Assembly (NCBI RefSeq): GCF_963082655.1
Contig: NC_081552.1
Span: 194,088,098-194,152,097 of the forward strand
Source: Stomoxys calcitrans
Lineage: Eukaryota; Arthropoda; Insecta; Diptera; Muscidae
DNA length: 64,000 nt
Direction: 5' to 3'
The position numbers were made by a program, and so were the translations under genes. The notes under the pieces are model-generated. The model was not told the origin of the DNA. It ran no database searches and worked only from the letters and a program-made list of their open reading frames with translations. How positions within the stretch are numbered: position 1 is the stretch's first letter; every line of letters begins with the position of its first letter. Shown here one piece after another: positions 22,690 through 34,260 of the stretch.

Positions 22690-23545
22690 TAAAGGGCGAT
22701 TTTTTTAAAGCTATAGGAAAGTTTTTCAAAAAAAAAAAAAAAAAACGTAAAATTTAGAACAATTCATGAAATCTTTCTTTGAATCGATAGTACGGTCGGG
22801 GCACATAGTTTAATGATTAAAGATCATTTCATGCAAATATTGACCGTGACTGCTCCTCAAATGGTCCACCCCCTTAGTTAAATTTTGACATACTCTTTCC
22901 AACATTTCGGCTGGTATCTCACCAATAAATGCTTCAGTCTTGTCTTCCAATGCGTCAATTAAAGCGGGCTTTTCTGTATAGACATGAGTTTTAACATAGC
23001 CCCACAAAAAATGGTCTAAAGGCGTTAAATCGCAAGACCTAGGCAGCCAATTGAATGCTGCAGAACGTGAAATTCGCCTCTCAATAAGTCCATTGTTACG
23101 CGTGCCGTGTGGCATGTGTCAATGTCTTGTTGAAACCACATGTCATGCAGGTCAAGCTTTTGCATTTTGGGCAAAAAAGGTTGGCTTTCATCTCAGAGTA
23201 GCCCTCACCATTCACAGACACTTTACGATTCGCATCATCTTAGAAGAAGTGCGGTCCAATGATGCCACCAGCCCATAAACCGCACAAAACTGTGACTTTT
23301 TCTGGCCTTTGATGCCTTTTGCCTTTGATTTTACGTACCCATTGAGCCAAAAATGAGCTTCGGCAATGGAATGGAAGAAACTCGCAATGAACTTTCTTAA
23401 CAGAGAACGCATTTTGATAATAAAATTCAATAATTTGCAAGCGTTGTTCGTTTGTAAGACGATTCATGGACCAAACTGAAGTTTAACAGTAAAACGAAAC
23501 ACGAATCTATGTTGCCAAAACGACTATAGCTTAAACATCACCCTT
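22690..23545 (-). pseudogene. DD41D mariner transposase remnant, copy 1
   Basis: Minus-strand coding starts MNRLTNEQRLQIIEFYYQNA (from 23467) and continues VTVLCGLWAGGIIGPHFF. After damage come RSCDLTPLDHFLWGYV (third catalytic D) and ERVCQNLTKGVDHLRSSHGQ. Most of the helix-turn-helix region and the first catalytic D are deleted: residue ~25 joins directly to the SSFLAQW region. Ends AAAGGGCGATTTTTTT and AACATCACCCTTT resemble a TIR. A spacing of 41 residues between the last two D's in sister copies assigns the rosa-like DD41D group. Confidence 0.8.
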
Positions 23546-23559
23546 TATGACAGATCAAC

Positions 23560-23800
23560 CTATAACGCTAAACACTTGGGTTCGAGTCTTGGCGAGAGCA
23601 GAAAAAAAAATGTTATTTGTGGGCGTTTTTTACTCCAAAGCTTCTTTACGAAAACGTGTCACTCAGCGACACACCATTCAGGCTTTTTAAAGTTCCCCTA
23701 TAATATAGCTGTTACATTAATTGAACAGCACTCATTGATATGAAAGAAGTCTCGCCGCGGATCTCTAATGGAATGTTTGTGGACAAATTGTAGCAATCAT
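23560..23800 (+). mobile_element. SINE, 5'-truncated
   Basis: It contains the B-box region CACTTGGGTTCGAGTCTTGG, a diverged body (AAAACGTGTCACTCAGCGACA) and the tail (GCACTCATTGATATGAAAGAAG, ATGGAATGTTTGTGGACAAAT). It abuts the DD41D copy directly. Confidence 0.65.
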
Positions 23801-24934
23801 TTTATGGAGTTACAGATTGGTATTTCTAGGAGTTACACACTGAAGCAAGGTTTGGTGGTGGATATAAAAACTGAACTTTCATCATATCAGCTAAAATGTG
23901 TATAAAATTTTAAATATTTCATAGCACTTTTCCTTCACACACATTGCCATAAAGCTAATAAAATTTATAACTTCTCTTGTCTTCTTTTTCTGATCGCCTG
24001 TTGTGTAGAAATCCTTTTTTCAGCCCTTTCATGGGCCATGACATCACGTCGGAGTTTTTTTCGACGGCTTGTGTTTTGGCGCAACAAAGTATGACTTTAA
24101 TTTAGAATTACCTTTTCAATGCCAGAAAAATGTCTTCCAAAGATTTATGGCCCAATGGGCTTTTCTGCTGCACATGTAAAAGGAATTTCTTGTTATATGG
24201 CTTAGACTGCACTCCGATTACACATCAGTTTGCCTTTTTTCACAGCAAAAAATTAACAAAAAAAAAAAAAATACAAAAAAAATTGCAGATGGTCACACAT
24301 AAAAACGTTGACAGCTGAGGCAGCAACATAAGCCAATGCAGCAACAAAACAAATCAGCTTAAATGCAAATTAAACAACAGTATGTGCATACAAAGTGAGC
24401 AAATGAACGCTAATAAGCGCTTGCACATGCGCCCAACTCTAAACGAGGGGCGGCAGTGAAATATTACTTAAACAAAAGGATATTCAATGGGCGTGCCACA
24501 GTCAAAGGAAGATATATTAACAGGCATTGCTTTTTCTTTTTTGAATTTAATGTTGTTATTGCAATAATTTTGTAATTCTTTCGAAATATTCATATCCGAC
24601 GCTAAGAATGTCCATATCTCTGCTTAATTGTTGTTAAAATCTTAAACGATGCAGCAATGTGCTGTTGTTTATCTGTATGTCTGTCTGTAATCACTCTATT
24701 GTTGTAAAAAATTAAGCAATTGAATTGAAACTTTGTGCTGGGAAAGAGAAAGGGATCTAAATCTCAGCGTTGTAATGTTGGATCTGTCTGCGGCGACTTG
24801 ACTCTATGGGCCCTACTTGCATCCCTCAACCCAAAGGAGCTGATTGGCTTGCAAGTGAGTGTGCAAATCTTTCCCTGGTCTTGATAATCGATTCGCATCT
24901 CTATTATGCCCATTACGATCTATGATTTCGATGT
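23801..24934. other. Unique AT-rich sequence, no gene seen
   Basis: No transposon motif or convincing exon is visible. A poly-A run lies at about 24258-24285. Confidence 0.5.
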
Positions 24935-26530
24935 AGGTTAGGTTAAGTTTATGTGGCAGTCTGCCATCAAACTTTAGACGCTTTCATCCATTGTGATACC
25001 ACAGGAACAGAAGAGGGAAGACGCCTTCTTGATTTTACCTTTAAACCATCCAGATGGCTTTAAAAACCCAACAACATGCGAATGTTCACATCTGCTAAAT
25101 CAGACAGGTTCTCAAAGAAATGAGAACCTAAAGTAGAACTCCTTCTAACTGCTAGTGCGGGACGCACACACAGAAGGTGTTTTATAGTCTCTTCTTCTTC
25201 GATGTCCTCAAAGCTTCTGCAAAATTCGTTTCTGGCAACCTTCAGTCTGTCAGCATGTTTTCTGATTAGACATGATGGACACAATGACTGATACGTCTGT
25301 TCTAGCCAGTGACAGCAAGGCGGTAGACCTCTTCAAGTCTAGGCCACATAGTATTGGAATGCTAACTGCCTCCTCCTTGTGACCATCTATCATTCGTTGT
25401 CCTTCGGCCTGGTTCTGAAAACTTTGCTTACATGTCGTTAGAGGCATACCCACAAATTCCAGTGTCCCTGGAATGTGTAGGGTAGTACCTAGTCTCGCAA
25501 GCTCCTCCTCTTTACAATTCCCTTGGATAACTCTGTGACCCGGCACCCAGAACAGGTGAATTTTGACTTGTTCAGACATCTCGTTGAGAGATGTGCGACA
25601 GTCGAGGGCGGTTTTTGTGTTCAGAAATACGTTCTTTAGGGATTTAATGGCTGCCTGAGAAGATATTTATGCCAATCGTCTTAATGACATTATATCTTAG
25701 CCATTCCACCACTTCCTTCATTGCAAGGATCTCCGATAGATACACACCTTTTTGATATGACCTGTTCTAGATCTTTAGAGTACACACCAAAGTCCACCTG
25801 GTCGTTTAGTTTGAAACTATCCGTATAGAAATCTATGTAAATTCTATTCTCAGGGATATCGCAGTTCCAATCGGTTCTATCAGGAACAGTGATACAGTAC
25901 CTTTAATAAAAAGGGGCTCAGCTAGGATGAAACCTACACTGCCAGAAACATGGGACATTGTATCAAGGACAACACAGTGTCTGTAGCCGCTACATGACCA
26001 AAGAGCAAGCAACCTTAGCCTCACGATAGTGGGCAATCTAGCCACAATGTCCAGAGGCATAAGATGTAGCATTAAATTCAGTGCATCAGATGGTGTTGTC
26101 CTCAGTGCGGCTGTGATGTACAAACAAGCCATCCCTTTGATCCGGTTAGGTATTGAACAGTAAGTGGACTTTTCAAGCGACGTCCACCAGACCACAACAC
26201 CATATAGCAACTGCTGTATAAGTCCAATACATGACACGCGGTCTAAGCCCCCAACTTTTGCCAACGGCTCTCTTTCAAGTGTATAAGGCAAGAGTTAACT
26301 TTCTTGCCCTTTCCAAAATGTTGGATTTGAAATTCAATTTCCTGGCCAGCAAAACATCCAGGTATTTTGCGCTTTCTGTAAATGGAACATTCTCTCCTCC
26401 CAAGGAGGCAGGTGCCACTGTAGGCAACTTGTATCTCTGCCAAAAAGAACTACTTCCGTCTTGCACGGATTTACACCTAGACCACTTTCGTTAGCCCACT
26501 TCGCAGTTGCACGTAGAGTTTCCTGAAGTA
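24935..26530 (-). pseudogene. N2 non-LTR retrotransposon, RT C-terminus + RNase H
   Basis: Reading the minus strand from 26490: the RT thumb region (SAKYLDVLLARKLNFKSNIL), a VVWWTSLEKSTYC stretch, an RNase H start (IDFYTDGSKL, on the complement of ~25810), an RNase H end (KIHLFWVPGHRVIQGNC, ~25560) and a C-terminal domain ending ENLSDLADVNIRMLLG. Several frameshifts break it. The RT palm with YADD is absent (5' truncation). The 3' end is GGTTAGGTT-like rather than poly-A, as in N1. Confidence 0.8.
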
Positions 26531-26535
26531 TATCT

Positions 26536-26601
26536 CTTAGAGTGCTGGGAAAGATTTCTTAGAGTGCTGGGAAGGATTTCTTAGAGTGCTGGGAAACCTT
26601 T
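26536..26601. repeat. 22-bp repeat, three copies
   Basis: CTTAGAGTGCTGGGAAAGATTT occurs three times head to tail at 26536, 26558 and 26580, with near-identical copies. It lies precisely between the N2 remnant and the DD41D remnant. Confidence 0.85.
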
Positions 26602-27310
26602 AGCTTCTTCCACTGAGCGAAGAAGCTCATTTTTGGCTCAATGGGTATGTAAATAAGCAGAATTGTCGATTTTGGAATGAAGATCAGCCAGAGGCATTGC
26701 AAGAGCTAACAATGCATGTGGAAAAAGACATGACCAAAGAGCAGTTTATGTGCTGGTGACATCATTGGACCGTACTTTTTCAAAGATGATGCGAATCGTA
26801 ACGTAACTGTGAATGGTGATCACTATCGTGAGATGAAATAGAACTTTTTTTGCCAAAAATGCAATAGCTTGACTTGCATGACATGTGGTTTCAACATGAC
26901 GGTGCCACATGCTACACGGCAAGCGTAACAATGGGCTTATTGAGAGGCGAGTTTGGTGAACATTTTATTTCACGCTCGGGAGCGTTCAATTGGCCGCCTA
27001 GATCGTGCGATTTAACGTCCTTAGATTATGTTTTGTGGGGCTATTTTAAAGCTCATGTCTATATAGACAAGACGCATTGGAAGACAACATTGAAGCATTT
27101 TTTCGTGAGATACCAGCCGATATGTTGGAAGTAGTATGCAAAAATTTGAATAAACGGGTGGACCATTTGAGGTCAGTCATGGTCAACATTTGCATGAAAT
27201 AATCTTAAATTGTATGGACCGCAGTATCGATTAAAATAAAGATTTCATGCATTTTTCTGAATTTTTTGAAAACAAATTCTATAGCTCTTAAAAAATTACC
27301 CTTTGTGACC
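26602..27310 (+). pseudogene. DD41D mariner transposase remnant, copy 2
   Basis: The sequence starts in the first catalytic-D region (ACTGAGCGAAGAAGCTCATT). It continues with the D2 box HDMWFQHDGATC (~26875), RSGAFNWPPRSCDLTSLDYV with D3 41 residues after D2, and the C-terminal part to LHEIIL near 27205. The stop is followed by a TIR-like AATTACCCTTTGTGACC. The N-terminal DNA-binding region is missing, and frameshifts interrupt it. Confidence 0.75.
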
Positions 27311-27446
27311 CATATGTAATCGCCTGATTTTCCTACGACAATTGTGCAAAGAATTTGGGGAATTCGATCCGTGGGGGAAGAACGGGCCGAACTTTACCCA
27401 CTCTTTATTTTTTTTGTTTTGTTAATAAAACCCAGTTTTGACTTGA

Positions 27447-27481
27447 CTCGTTTTGTTTTTTTTTTTTTTTTTTTTTTTTTG
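27447..27481. repeat. Poly-T tract (~30 nt)
   Basis: An uninterrupted run of about 30 T follows GACTCGTTTTG. It could be the reverse complement of a retroposon tail, but I recognise no element body to its left. Confidence 0.8.
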
Positions 27482-27547
27482 AGAATCCCGACTAATCCCG
27501 ATTTATAAGATTGAGTTTCCCGACTTCCTGGCAAGTCCAGTTATAAC

Positions 27548-27837
27548 CAGGGCTGCGGAGTCTAGCCCGGAATATAAAGCCGATGTCTAGGGGACAACCG
27601 TTCTAAACTCCGAACCAAATTCCGACTCCGGCTTAAGAGTGCGACTTCGGCGTCAAAAACTTGAATCCGGTCGAATCAGCAGCAATGGATATAACCTCGC
27701 AATGTGAGATATGGCCGCGTACATAAGAATCCTACAGGTAGGGGCAAGCGTTCTCAACACCGTACCATGCTCCGACTCTGGCTCAATAGTTCGTATCCGG
27801 CGTCAAAAACTCGACTCCCGTCGACTCCGCAACCCTG
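27548..27837. mobile_element. hAT-like MITE with internal duplication
   Basis: CAGGGCTGCGGAGTC at the left and GACTCCGCAACCCTG at the right are 15-bp inverted ends with one mismatch. Flanking octamers GTTATAAC (27540-27547) and AATATAAC (27838-27845) match at 6 of 8, compatible with a hAT 8-bp target duplication. A ~150-bp unit from 27601 repeats from 27751 and extends past the right TIR into flank, so 3' end plus flank were tandemly duplicated. There is no coding. Confidence 0.65.
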
Positions 27838-27897
27838 AATATAACTTGGCGCTGTGAGATATGGCTGCGTACATGGGAATCCTACATAATGTAATGT

Positions 27898-28254
27898 GTA
27901 GTCTTGACAAGAATGATGAGGAGGAGGCGAACAAACACTTGCTCGGGTCTACAGGTTCACAGGCAACAGGTAGTTCACCTGTGATCTTGCTGATCTTGCA
28001 GACGTGTCTCTAGAAAGTCTTCTCAGCTTCGTGGATAAAATATGAATGTTTCGATGGGGACGCTGCAAAATGTATGCGTCGCAGAGCAGGAGCACTGTTT
28101 AACACTCACCGAGTAGACACCAGGATGAGCATGAACTGATGCATTAGGGAGGCTGATACGTGAGGGTGTACCAGATAGCCAAACAAGATTCAGCCTGATC
28201 GACCGAAAATCGTATCTTACGGTTAATTTTTATGGTGCGGCTTTTTTGAGCTGA
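27898..28254. other. Unassigned sequence
   Basis: Nothing recognised. The right part may be diverged N2 sequence, because clear N2 coding begins at once after it. Confidence 0.35.
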
Positions 28255-29612
28255 AGGGTTTAGACCGCGTGTCATGCATTGAGTATATACTACAGTTGTC
28301 AGACCTATAATGCTATATGGTATTGTGGTCTGGTGGACGGCGCTTCAAATGTCCACCAATGCTCAATACTTAACCGGATCTAAAGAATGGCTTGTTTGTG
28401 CATCACAGCCGCACTGAGGACGACACCATCTGATGCACTGAATTTAATGCTACATCTAATGCCTCTGGTCATTGTGGCTAGACGGCGACCACTGCCGTCA
28501 AGTTAAGGGAGCTTTCTCTTGGGTCATGTGGCGGCTACGGACACTGTGTTATACAATATCCGATGTTCCAGGCAGTGTGGATTACACGCTACCTGAGCCG
28601 CTTTTTAATAAGAAGTACTGTACCACTATTCCTGAAAGAACCGATTGGAACTACGGGATTCCTGGTAACGGAAGTTACATAGACTTCTATACGGATGGTT
28701 CCAAACTAAACGACCAGGTGGGCTTTGGGGTGTACTCTAAAGATCTAGAATTGGTCTTATCAAAAAGGTTACCCGTTCACTGCAGTGTGTATCAAGCAGA
28801 GATCCTTGCAATTAGTGTACTACAATGACTAAGATATAATGTCTTAACGACAATTGGCATAAATATCTTCTCAGACAGCCATTAAACTCCTGTAGAACTT
28901 ATTTCTGAACACAAAAACACGCCCACGGCTGTCGCAGATCTCTCATCAAGATGGCTGAACAGTTCAAAATTCACCTGTTCTGGGTGCCGGGCCACAGAGA
29001 TATCCCAGGGAATTGTATAACGGACGAGCTTGCGTGACTAGGAACTGCCCTACACATTCCAGGGATACTGGAATCTGTGGGTATGCCTCTGGCGACATGT
29101 AAGCCAAGTTTTCAGGACCAGGCCCGAAGGACAAGGATTGATAAATGGCCACAAGGAGGGTGCTGTGAGCCAACCAAAACTATGTGGCCTAATCTAGACT
29201 TCAAGAGGTCTACAGCTTTGCTGTCATTGGCTAGAACAGACGTCTCAGTCATTGTGTCCGTTATTACAGGTCATTGTCTAATCGGAAGCATGCTGATAGA
29301 CTGAAGGTTGACAGCAAGGACTTTTGCAGAAGCTTTGAGGACATCGAAGAAAAAGAGACTTTAGAACACCTCCTGTGTGTGTGTCCCACACTAGCAGTCA
29401 GAAGGAGTTCCACTTTAGATTATCATTTCTTTGAGAACCTTTCTGATTTAGCGAATGTGAACATTCGCAAGTTATTGGGCGTTTTAAAGCGATCTGGATG
29501 GTTCAACGGTAGGAACTAGGAGGCATCTTCCTTCTTCTGTTCCTGTGGCATTACAATAGAGGAAAACATCTAAGTGAGTCTGATAGCAGACTGCCACTTG
29601 AACCTAACCGAA
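28255..29612 (+). pseudogene. N2 non-LTR retrotransposon, RT C-terminus + RNase H
   Basis: From ~28300 the copy encodes IMLYGIVVWWTALQM, then YIDFYTDGSKLNDQVGFGV (~28678; TDG carries an RNase H catalytic aspartate), HCSVYQAEILAI, KIHLFWVPGHRDIPGNC (~28967), and a C-terminal segment with HLLCVCPTLAVRRSSTL and FENLSDLANVNIRKLLG. Fewer lesions than the minus-strand copy at 25-26.5 kb, but still several stops. The 3' end is GAACCTAACCGAACCTAACC. The RT palm is missing. Confidence 0.8.
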
Positions 29613-29829
29613 CCTAACCTTCTTTGAGCTTTAATATCTTCAATGACATTCTTGAGTGGCCAAACATCCAGCACAAAGTGTGTGGTTTTTGAGAATGTAT
29701 TGAAAAATTGGATCAACAGAATGGGCTACTGCAAGGACAACAACGTCAGTCATGTGAATTAAAAGGTGTTCCATAATCAAACGCAATTTTTGAGGCATTG
29801 CAATAAAGATGAAATCATTGAAAATAAGT

Positions 29830-30298
29830 AAGGACCGGCTAAAGTCGTTCGAAGCCGACCTTTTGATACCATACACCGTACACCACATTAGTTATACAGA
29901 CTAAGTCATCGAATTAAAAATTAGTTCAAAACTTGATTTGTAAAATTTCGATTGTACAAATCCGTTGTAGGAGCCATGGAGTAAATCGTTGTGCAACTTT
30001 TTGAGAAGATCTATTCAGAAATCTCATTTGCCAATCATTTGGGCAAAATTTTGTGAGAATCGGTTTATAAATGACGAAATAATTGCAAATTGAGACCAAA
30101 TCGGACGGAACATATATATGGGAGCTATATCTAAATCTAAACCGAATGCTATGAAATTCACCAGTTATGGCGGAACTTATAGAGATAACCCCTAGTGCAA
30201 AATTTCGTGGCAATCAGTTTACAAATTACGATATAAATGCAATTGTAGTACAAATTGGAAGAACATACAAATTCATATCTAAGCCGATTTTTACACCC
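29830..30298 (+). mobile_element. Mini-me type D element
   Basis: It starts with a different hairpin-like terminus (GGACCGGCTAAAGTCGTTCG, then GATACCATACACC). It continues with D phrases (GGGAGCTATATCTAAATCTA; GAGAATCGGTTTATAAATGA). The 3' core is lost where a type B element in opposite orientation begins. The hairpin is distinct from the TTCGGCCGGGCCGAA type, so D is a sister family. Confidence 0.6.
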
Positions 30299-30590
30299 AC
30301 CACCATAGGATGGGGGTATACTAATCTAGTCATTACGTTTGTAACACCTCGATATATTCATCTAAGACTCCATTATTGATCCTCTCGACGTTCTGAGTCG
30401 ATCTAGCCATGTCCGTCCGTCTGTCGAAATCACGATAGAGGTCGAACACGTAAAGCTAGCCGCTTGAAATTATGCACAGATACTCCATATCGATGTAGGT
30501 CGTTTGGGATTGGAAATGGGCAATATTGGCTCAGATTAGATATAACTCCCACATAAACCGATCTCCCGATTTGACTTATTGAGCACCTAG
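30296..30590 (-). mobile_element. Mini-me type B element, truncated by N1
   Basis: CACCCACCACCATAGGATGGG, a short TCCGTCCGTCTGTCGAAATC core and the beginning of one type B unit (GATCTCCCGATTTGACTTA) end abruptly at the AGGTTAGGTT 3' terminus of the N1 copy. The matching other side is not found after 32955, so a deletion accompanied or followed insertion. Confidence 0.7.
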
Positions 30591-32955
30591 GTTAGGTTAA
30601 AAGTGGGTGCAGGTATTAAATCGCCCGATGACGGTAATCGGCTTGTTGTGCGCTCTAAAAACTATAAAGCAACCTCGAAAAAGAAACTTTTAAGTTAGGA
30701 ATTCCGTGCTACTTACAAAATCCTTAATTGTTTCCAATACCACTCCCCTAAGTTGGTTCATGTCTGATATTGTGTCTCCACCTAAGTGCCGGTATGTGTT
30801 GGACGCGAAAGCCGGGCAATGACAAAGGAAATGATCCAACGTCTCATCATCTTCCCCGCATGCCCTACACATGCTATCACTTGCCGCAACGATTTTACAT
30901 AAGTGAGATCGTAGTCCTATGTGTCCCGTTATGATACCAATAGCTATACTGACCTCCTCCCCCATAGGATTTTCGCCGTCCTACCTACCGTTTCGCTGTT
31001 CCACAATGTTGCATGCGCTTTCGTCGCCCTCTCCCTTAACTCGGACTGTGTCGACCCGAAAGACTTCGGGTTAACCAAGTGTATCGACGGCAGTCCTCTG
31101 TCCTTCACCGCCAAATCGTCTGCCCTTTCATTTCCCCTTACTCCGTTATGGCATTTTGCCATCCTCAGAGAAGGCGTTAATCTCCTTTTTACACTGCATG
31201 ACTATTCGTGACCTTTCCGTCCTGGTTGTTATTGCCTTTATGGACAATGATGTTCACACTCGACGTCCTCGCGTTAGCACCACACCACTTCACGCATTCC
31301 GTGATCGCCCGGATCTCCGCCTGCAGGACCATATTATGGTCAGGCAGTCCCTGGGTTACCAATATAATCCCCCGGGTCCACTCTGTCCTCTAATTTTGAT
31401 CCATCCGTGTTACATGATCTTCCAGATGGCAATACTAGGGTTCCCTCAATTCAAGACTGTGCCGATGGCAGCAATGCCTCGCACTCGACTTCAAGGTTCA
31501 TCTCAGGTATCCGATCGGAAACCTCTCCACTTCCTTGCAGGTTTCCTATCGTCGCCTCGATTATACCGCGATGGTATGAGCTGCTCCCATCCTCAATCCA
31601 TTCTTTCATCGCCTTAAGTCTAATAGTCGTAGTGGCTGCCTCACACTTAATCTGTATGTCAATGGGTCGGATATCTAGTGCCCTAGTGGATGTGGTCCTC
31701 ATAGCTCCGCCCATGCCAAGACAACATGTTCTCTGAATCTGTTGTATGGTCCTTATGTTGCACTTTTTTCCATAGCAGTCCACCAAACTACTGAGGCGTA
31801 AGTAAGTATTGGTCCCATCACGCCCCTGTAGAGCCAGTGGACTATCCTCGGATTCAGGCCCCATTTCGAGCCTACGGCAAGTCTACATAGTGCCCAACAT
31901 CTGTGAGCCTTCTCAGTACGCTCCCGAATGTGACACTTCCAATTCAGTTTCCTGTCCAAGATCACACCTAAGTATTTGACCTTGTCAGATATCGACATCG
32001 TCTTATTGAGGAAACGTGGTGCGTTAAATTCGCCCACCTTCGTCTTCCTCGTGAACAGGCATATTTCAGTCTTCTCTGGGTTAACATTGAGACCTCTGGG
32101 TCTAGCCCAGTCATATGCCATATGCAAGACCGTTTCGGCCCTTCTGTATAGCTCGTTCGGATCCTTACCTCTTGGAAGTATTATAACATCGTCTGCGTAG
32201 CAGACGGGTTCAAATCCCTCCTCAGTCAGCATCCGTAATATGTCATTTATGGTGGCCACCCATAGGAGTGGCGAGAAAATGCCCCCCTGTGGCGTGCCCT
32301 GTGCCACTTTCTCCCTTATATTTATGCCATGGGACACACAATTTATCCACCTGTTCCTTAGCATATGGTCTATCCAGTCTCTAAACACCGGGTCCACCCA
32401 GTACTGGTCTAAGAATTGGATCAGCGTGTCGGTACGCACATTGTTAAAAGCCTCCTCGATGTCAATGCATGCCGCCAGTGTGCACGTTTTGGCATTGAAG
32501 GATTCTTCTATTTTATGCACAACCTCGTGTAGGGCAGTCTCCAACGCCCTTCCCTTGACATAGGCATGCTGTTTGTATTTGAACAGTTCGCTGGATGTCC
32601 TACTCTTGATCATGGTATCCACAATGCGTTCCATGGTTTTGAGTAGAAAGGACGTAAGGCTTATGGGTCTATAGGCCTTTGGTGTCGCATAACTTGCCTT
32701 GCAGGGCATGGGTATAAACACCACCCTTGTCTCCTGTCAGGCTTTCGGAGTATATGAAAGTTCTAGGCACGCTGTGAAAAATTTGGTCAGACGCCTCGTT
32801 TCCAGATAGTCTACCTCTTTCTGTAGTAACGCCGGAAATATCCCATCGGGTCCGGGTGACTTAAATGGTTTGAAGCTCCGCAAGGATTCCTTCACCATAA
32901 ATTCCGTTATTATTTATAAACCTTCGATCAAGGTCATTATTCCAAGATTCTAAGT
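30591..32955 (-). pseudogene. Best N1 non-LTR copy: RT and RNase H ORF2 remnant
   Basis: The 323-codon open frame 32724-31753 carries RT motifs: YRPISLTSFLLKT (res 18-30), CIDIEEAF with catalytic D88, AQGTPQGG (141-148), YADD (176-179) and KYLGVILDRKLNW (250-262). A one-base slip in the A run at MEKK (near 31765) shifts to the frame of 31864-31451, which continues the thumb (RTCCLGMGGAMRTTSTRAL). RNase H and a CRACGEDDETLDHFLCHC zinc-like C terminus (~30840) follow. The 5' end, with endonuclease and ORF1, is truncated at ~32955. Catalytic residues look intact, so this is the youngest N1 copy here. Confidence 0.85.
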
Positions 32956-33010
32956 TCATCGGTATACTTATCAATGGGTCTATCTCTCTTTGTTCTGCAT
33001 GTTACAATGT
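32956..33010 (+). mobile_element. Scrap of a mini-me type D 3' end
   Basis: TCGGTATACTTATCAATGGG and TCTATCTCTCTTTGTTCTGC match the region just before the terminus of the type D copy at 51.3 kb. Confidence 0.5.
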
Positions 33011-34260
33011 TTTCTTAAACTTATTTACCTTAATCCCCCAATTGACCATACTATTGACCATACCATATATTATTTCTCAATTTTATTAACCTATCCCCTT
33101 TCGTAGGACATGCGGGCCTTCAATGGCATTGGAAAATGTACACAGCTTCAATGATTTGTTATTTTTTCTTCACTACGATATGTGGCATAAAAATTGATAT
33201 GAAAATATTTCATTGCCAAACGGTCATTAAATACCTTTGGAATCGAATAAAACGTTTTAAACCGTCACAAATAAAATGCATTCTTCTTGCTTGAGATGAG
33301 ATGGTATGACCAAAGGCACAAGCCGACGCCATCAAGTCAACGTTTCTCCAGTGTGGCAGTGGCTTCAATTTCCTTCTCGTGCAACAAACCGTTGCAGCAT
33401 CAAATGCCCACATACACACACACACACACACACACATAAAATGCGATATTTATAAATAAATTGCCAACAGACAATAATCGTTAATAAATTATCAAGTGAA
33501 AGGCATTTTGCAACTTGTTACTTTTCTTTACGGCCAACGGACGAGCCACTGGATGGACAGCCGGACAGACACTCATGAACAGGCCAAAAGAGTCTGGATG
33601 GCAACGAAAATTACTCCCACATATCAGAAAACGCATAAAAAAAGCGAAAACAAAATGTTGCACCAACAGAAAGGAGTAAAAGAAAGAGACAACCACCAAC
33701 AGATGTCCAGTGGGGCAAACTGGCAACAAGACTGCCTGCCTGCCTGCTTGCCTGGACATTTAGACGCCTGTCTGCCTGGCAGCAACCTTCACATGAAACT
33801 AACTGCGCATGCTCAACTCAACCAAAGTGATGGGATTGCTTTCAACTGGCACTGGGAACAGGAAGCATTGGCATACGTACCATGCCATGGCATATCATTT
33901 TGGCCAAGACAACATTTTCATTTGGGGCCACCATATCTACATAAATTTTGTGGTCTGTGAAAGAAAAGTGGCATTTGCACGTTTGTGTGTTTTTGTGTCT
34001 CCGTGTTTCTTTTTTATTTTGGTGGCCCAGAAACCCAGTGAAATTTTGTCGCACTACAAATAATGCCTACGTCAATTGTCAACCTACAACAAAAATTGTT
34101 CAACCAAAAACGATTGCATCCCACCATAGCTTTGCCACAGAGAACATGAATGTCGTGTACGAAGCCAAATATCTTATGAATATGGCAAATGAAATTTTGC
34201 AGGAACCCCAAGATAAAACCAGTCAATCAAGGAAACGAAATAACTCAAATCCTTAAAATC
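33011..34260. other. Unique sequence with microsatellites; no gene accepted
   Basis: This looks like single-copy fly DNA. It contains a (CA)n run at about 33410-33437 and a CTGCCTGCCTGCTTGCC run at about 33734-33760. A 154-codon open frame (33496-33960) lacks splice context and has a low-complexity, H/Q/W-rich composition, so I do not call it a gene. The region is a plausible intron of a host gene. Confidence 0.5.

Noticed and set aside
29613..29829. Possible Tc1-type transposase end (LEWPNIQHK)
   Set aside because: Only a loose resemblance to WPxxSPDLNPIE; the catalytic motif is not readable in any frame.
30591..32955. Active autonomous retrotransposon
   Set aside because: It is 5'-truncated with no endonuclease or ORF1, and the RT frame is shifted before the thumb.
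33496..33960. 154-codon plus-strand open frame in unique DNA
   Set aside because: Low-complexity, W/H/Q-rich peptide with overlapping open frames on both strands and no splice or homology signal.
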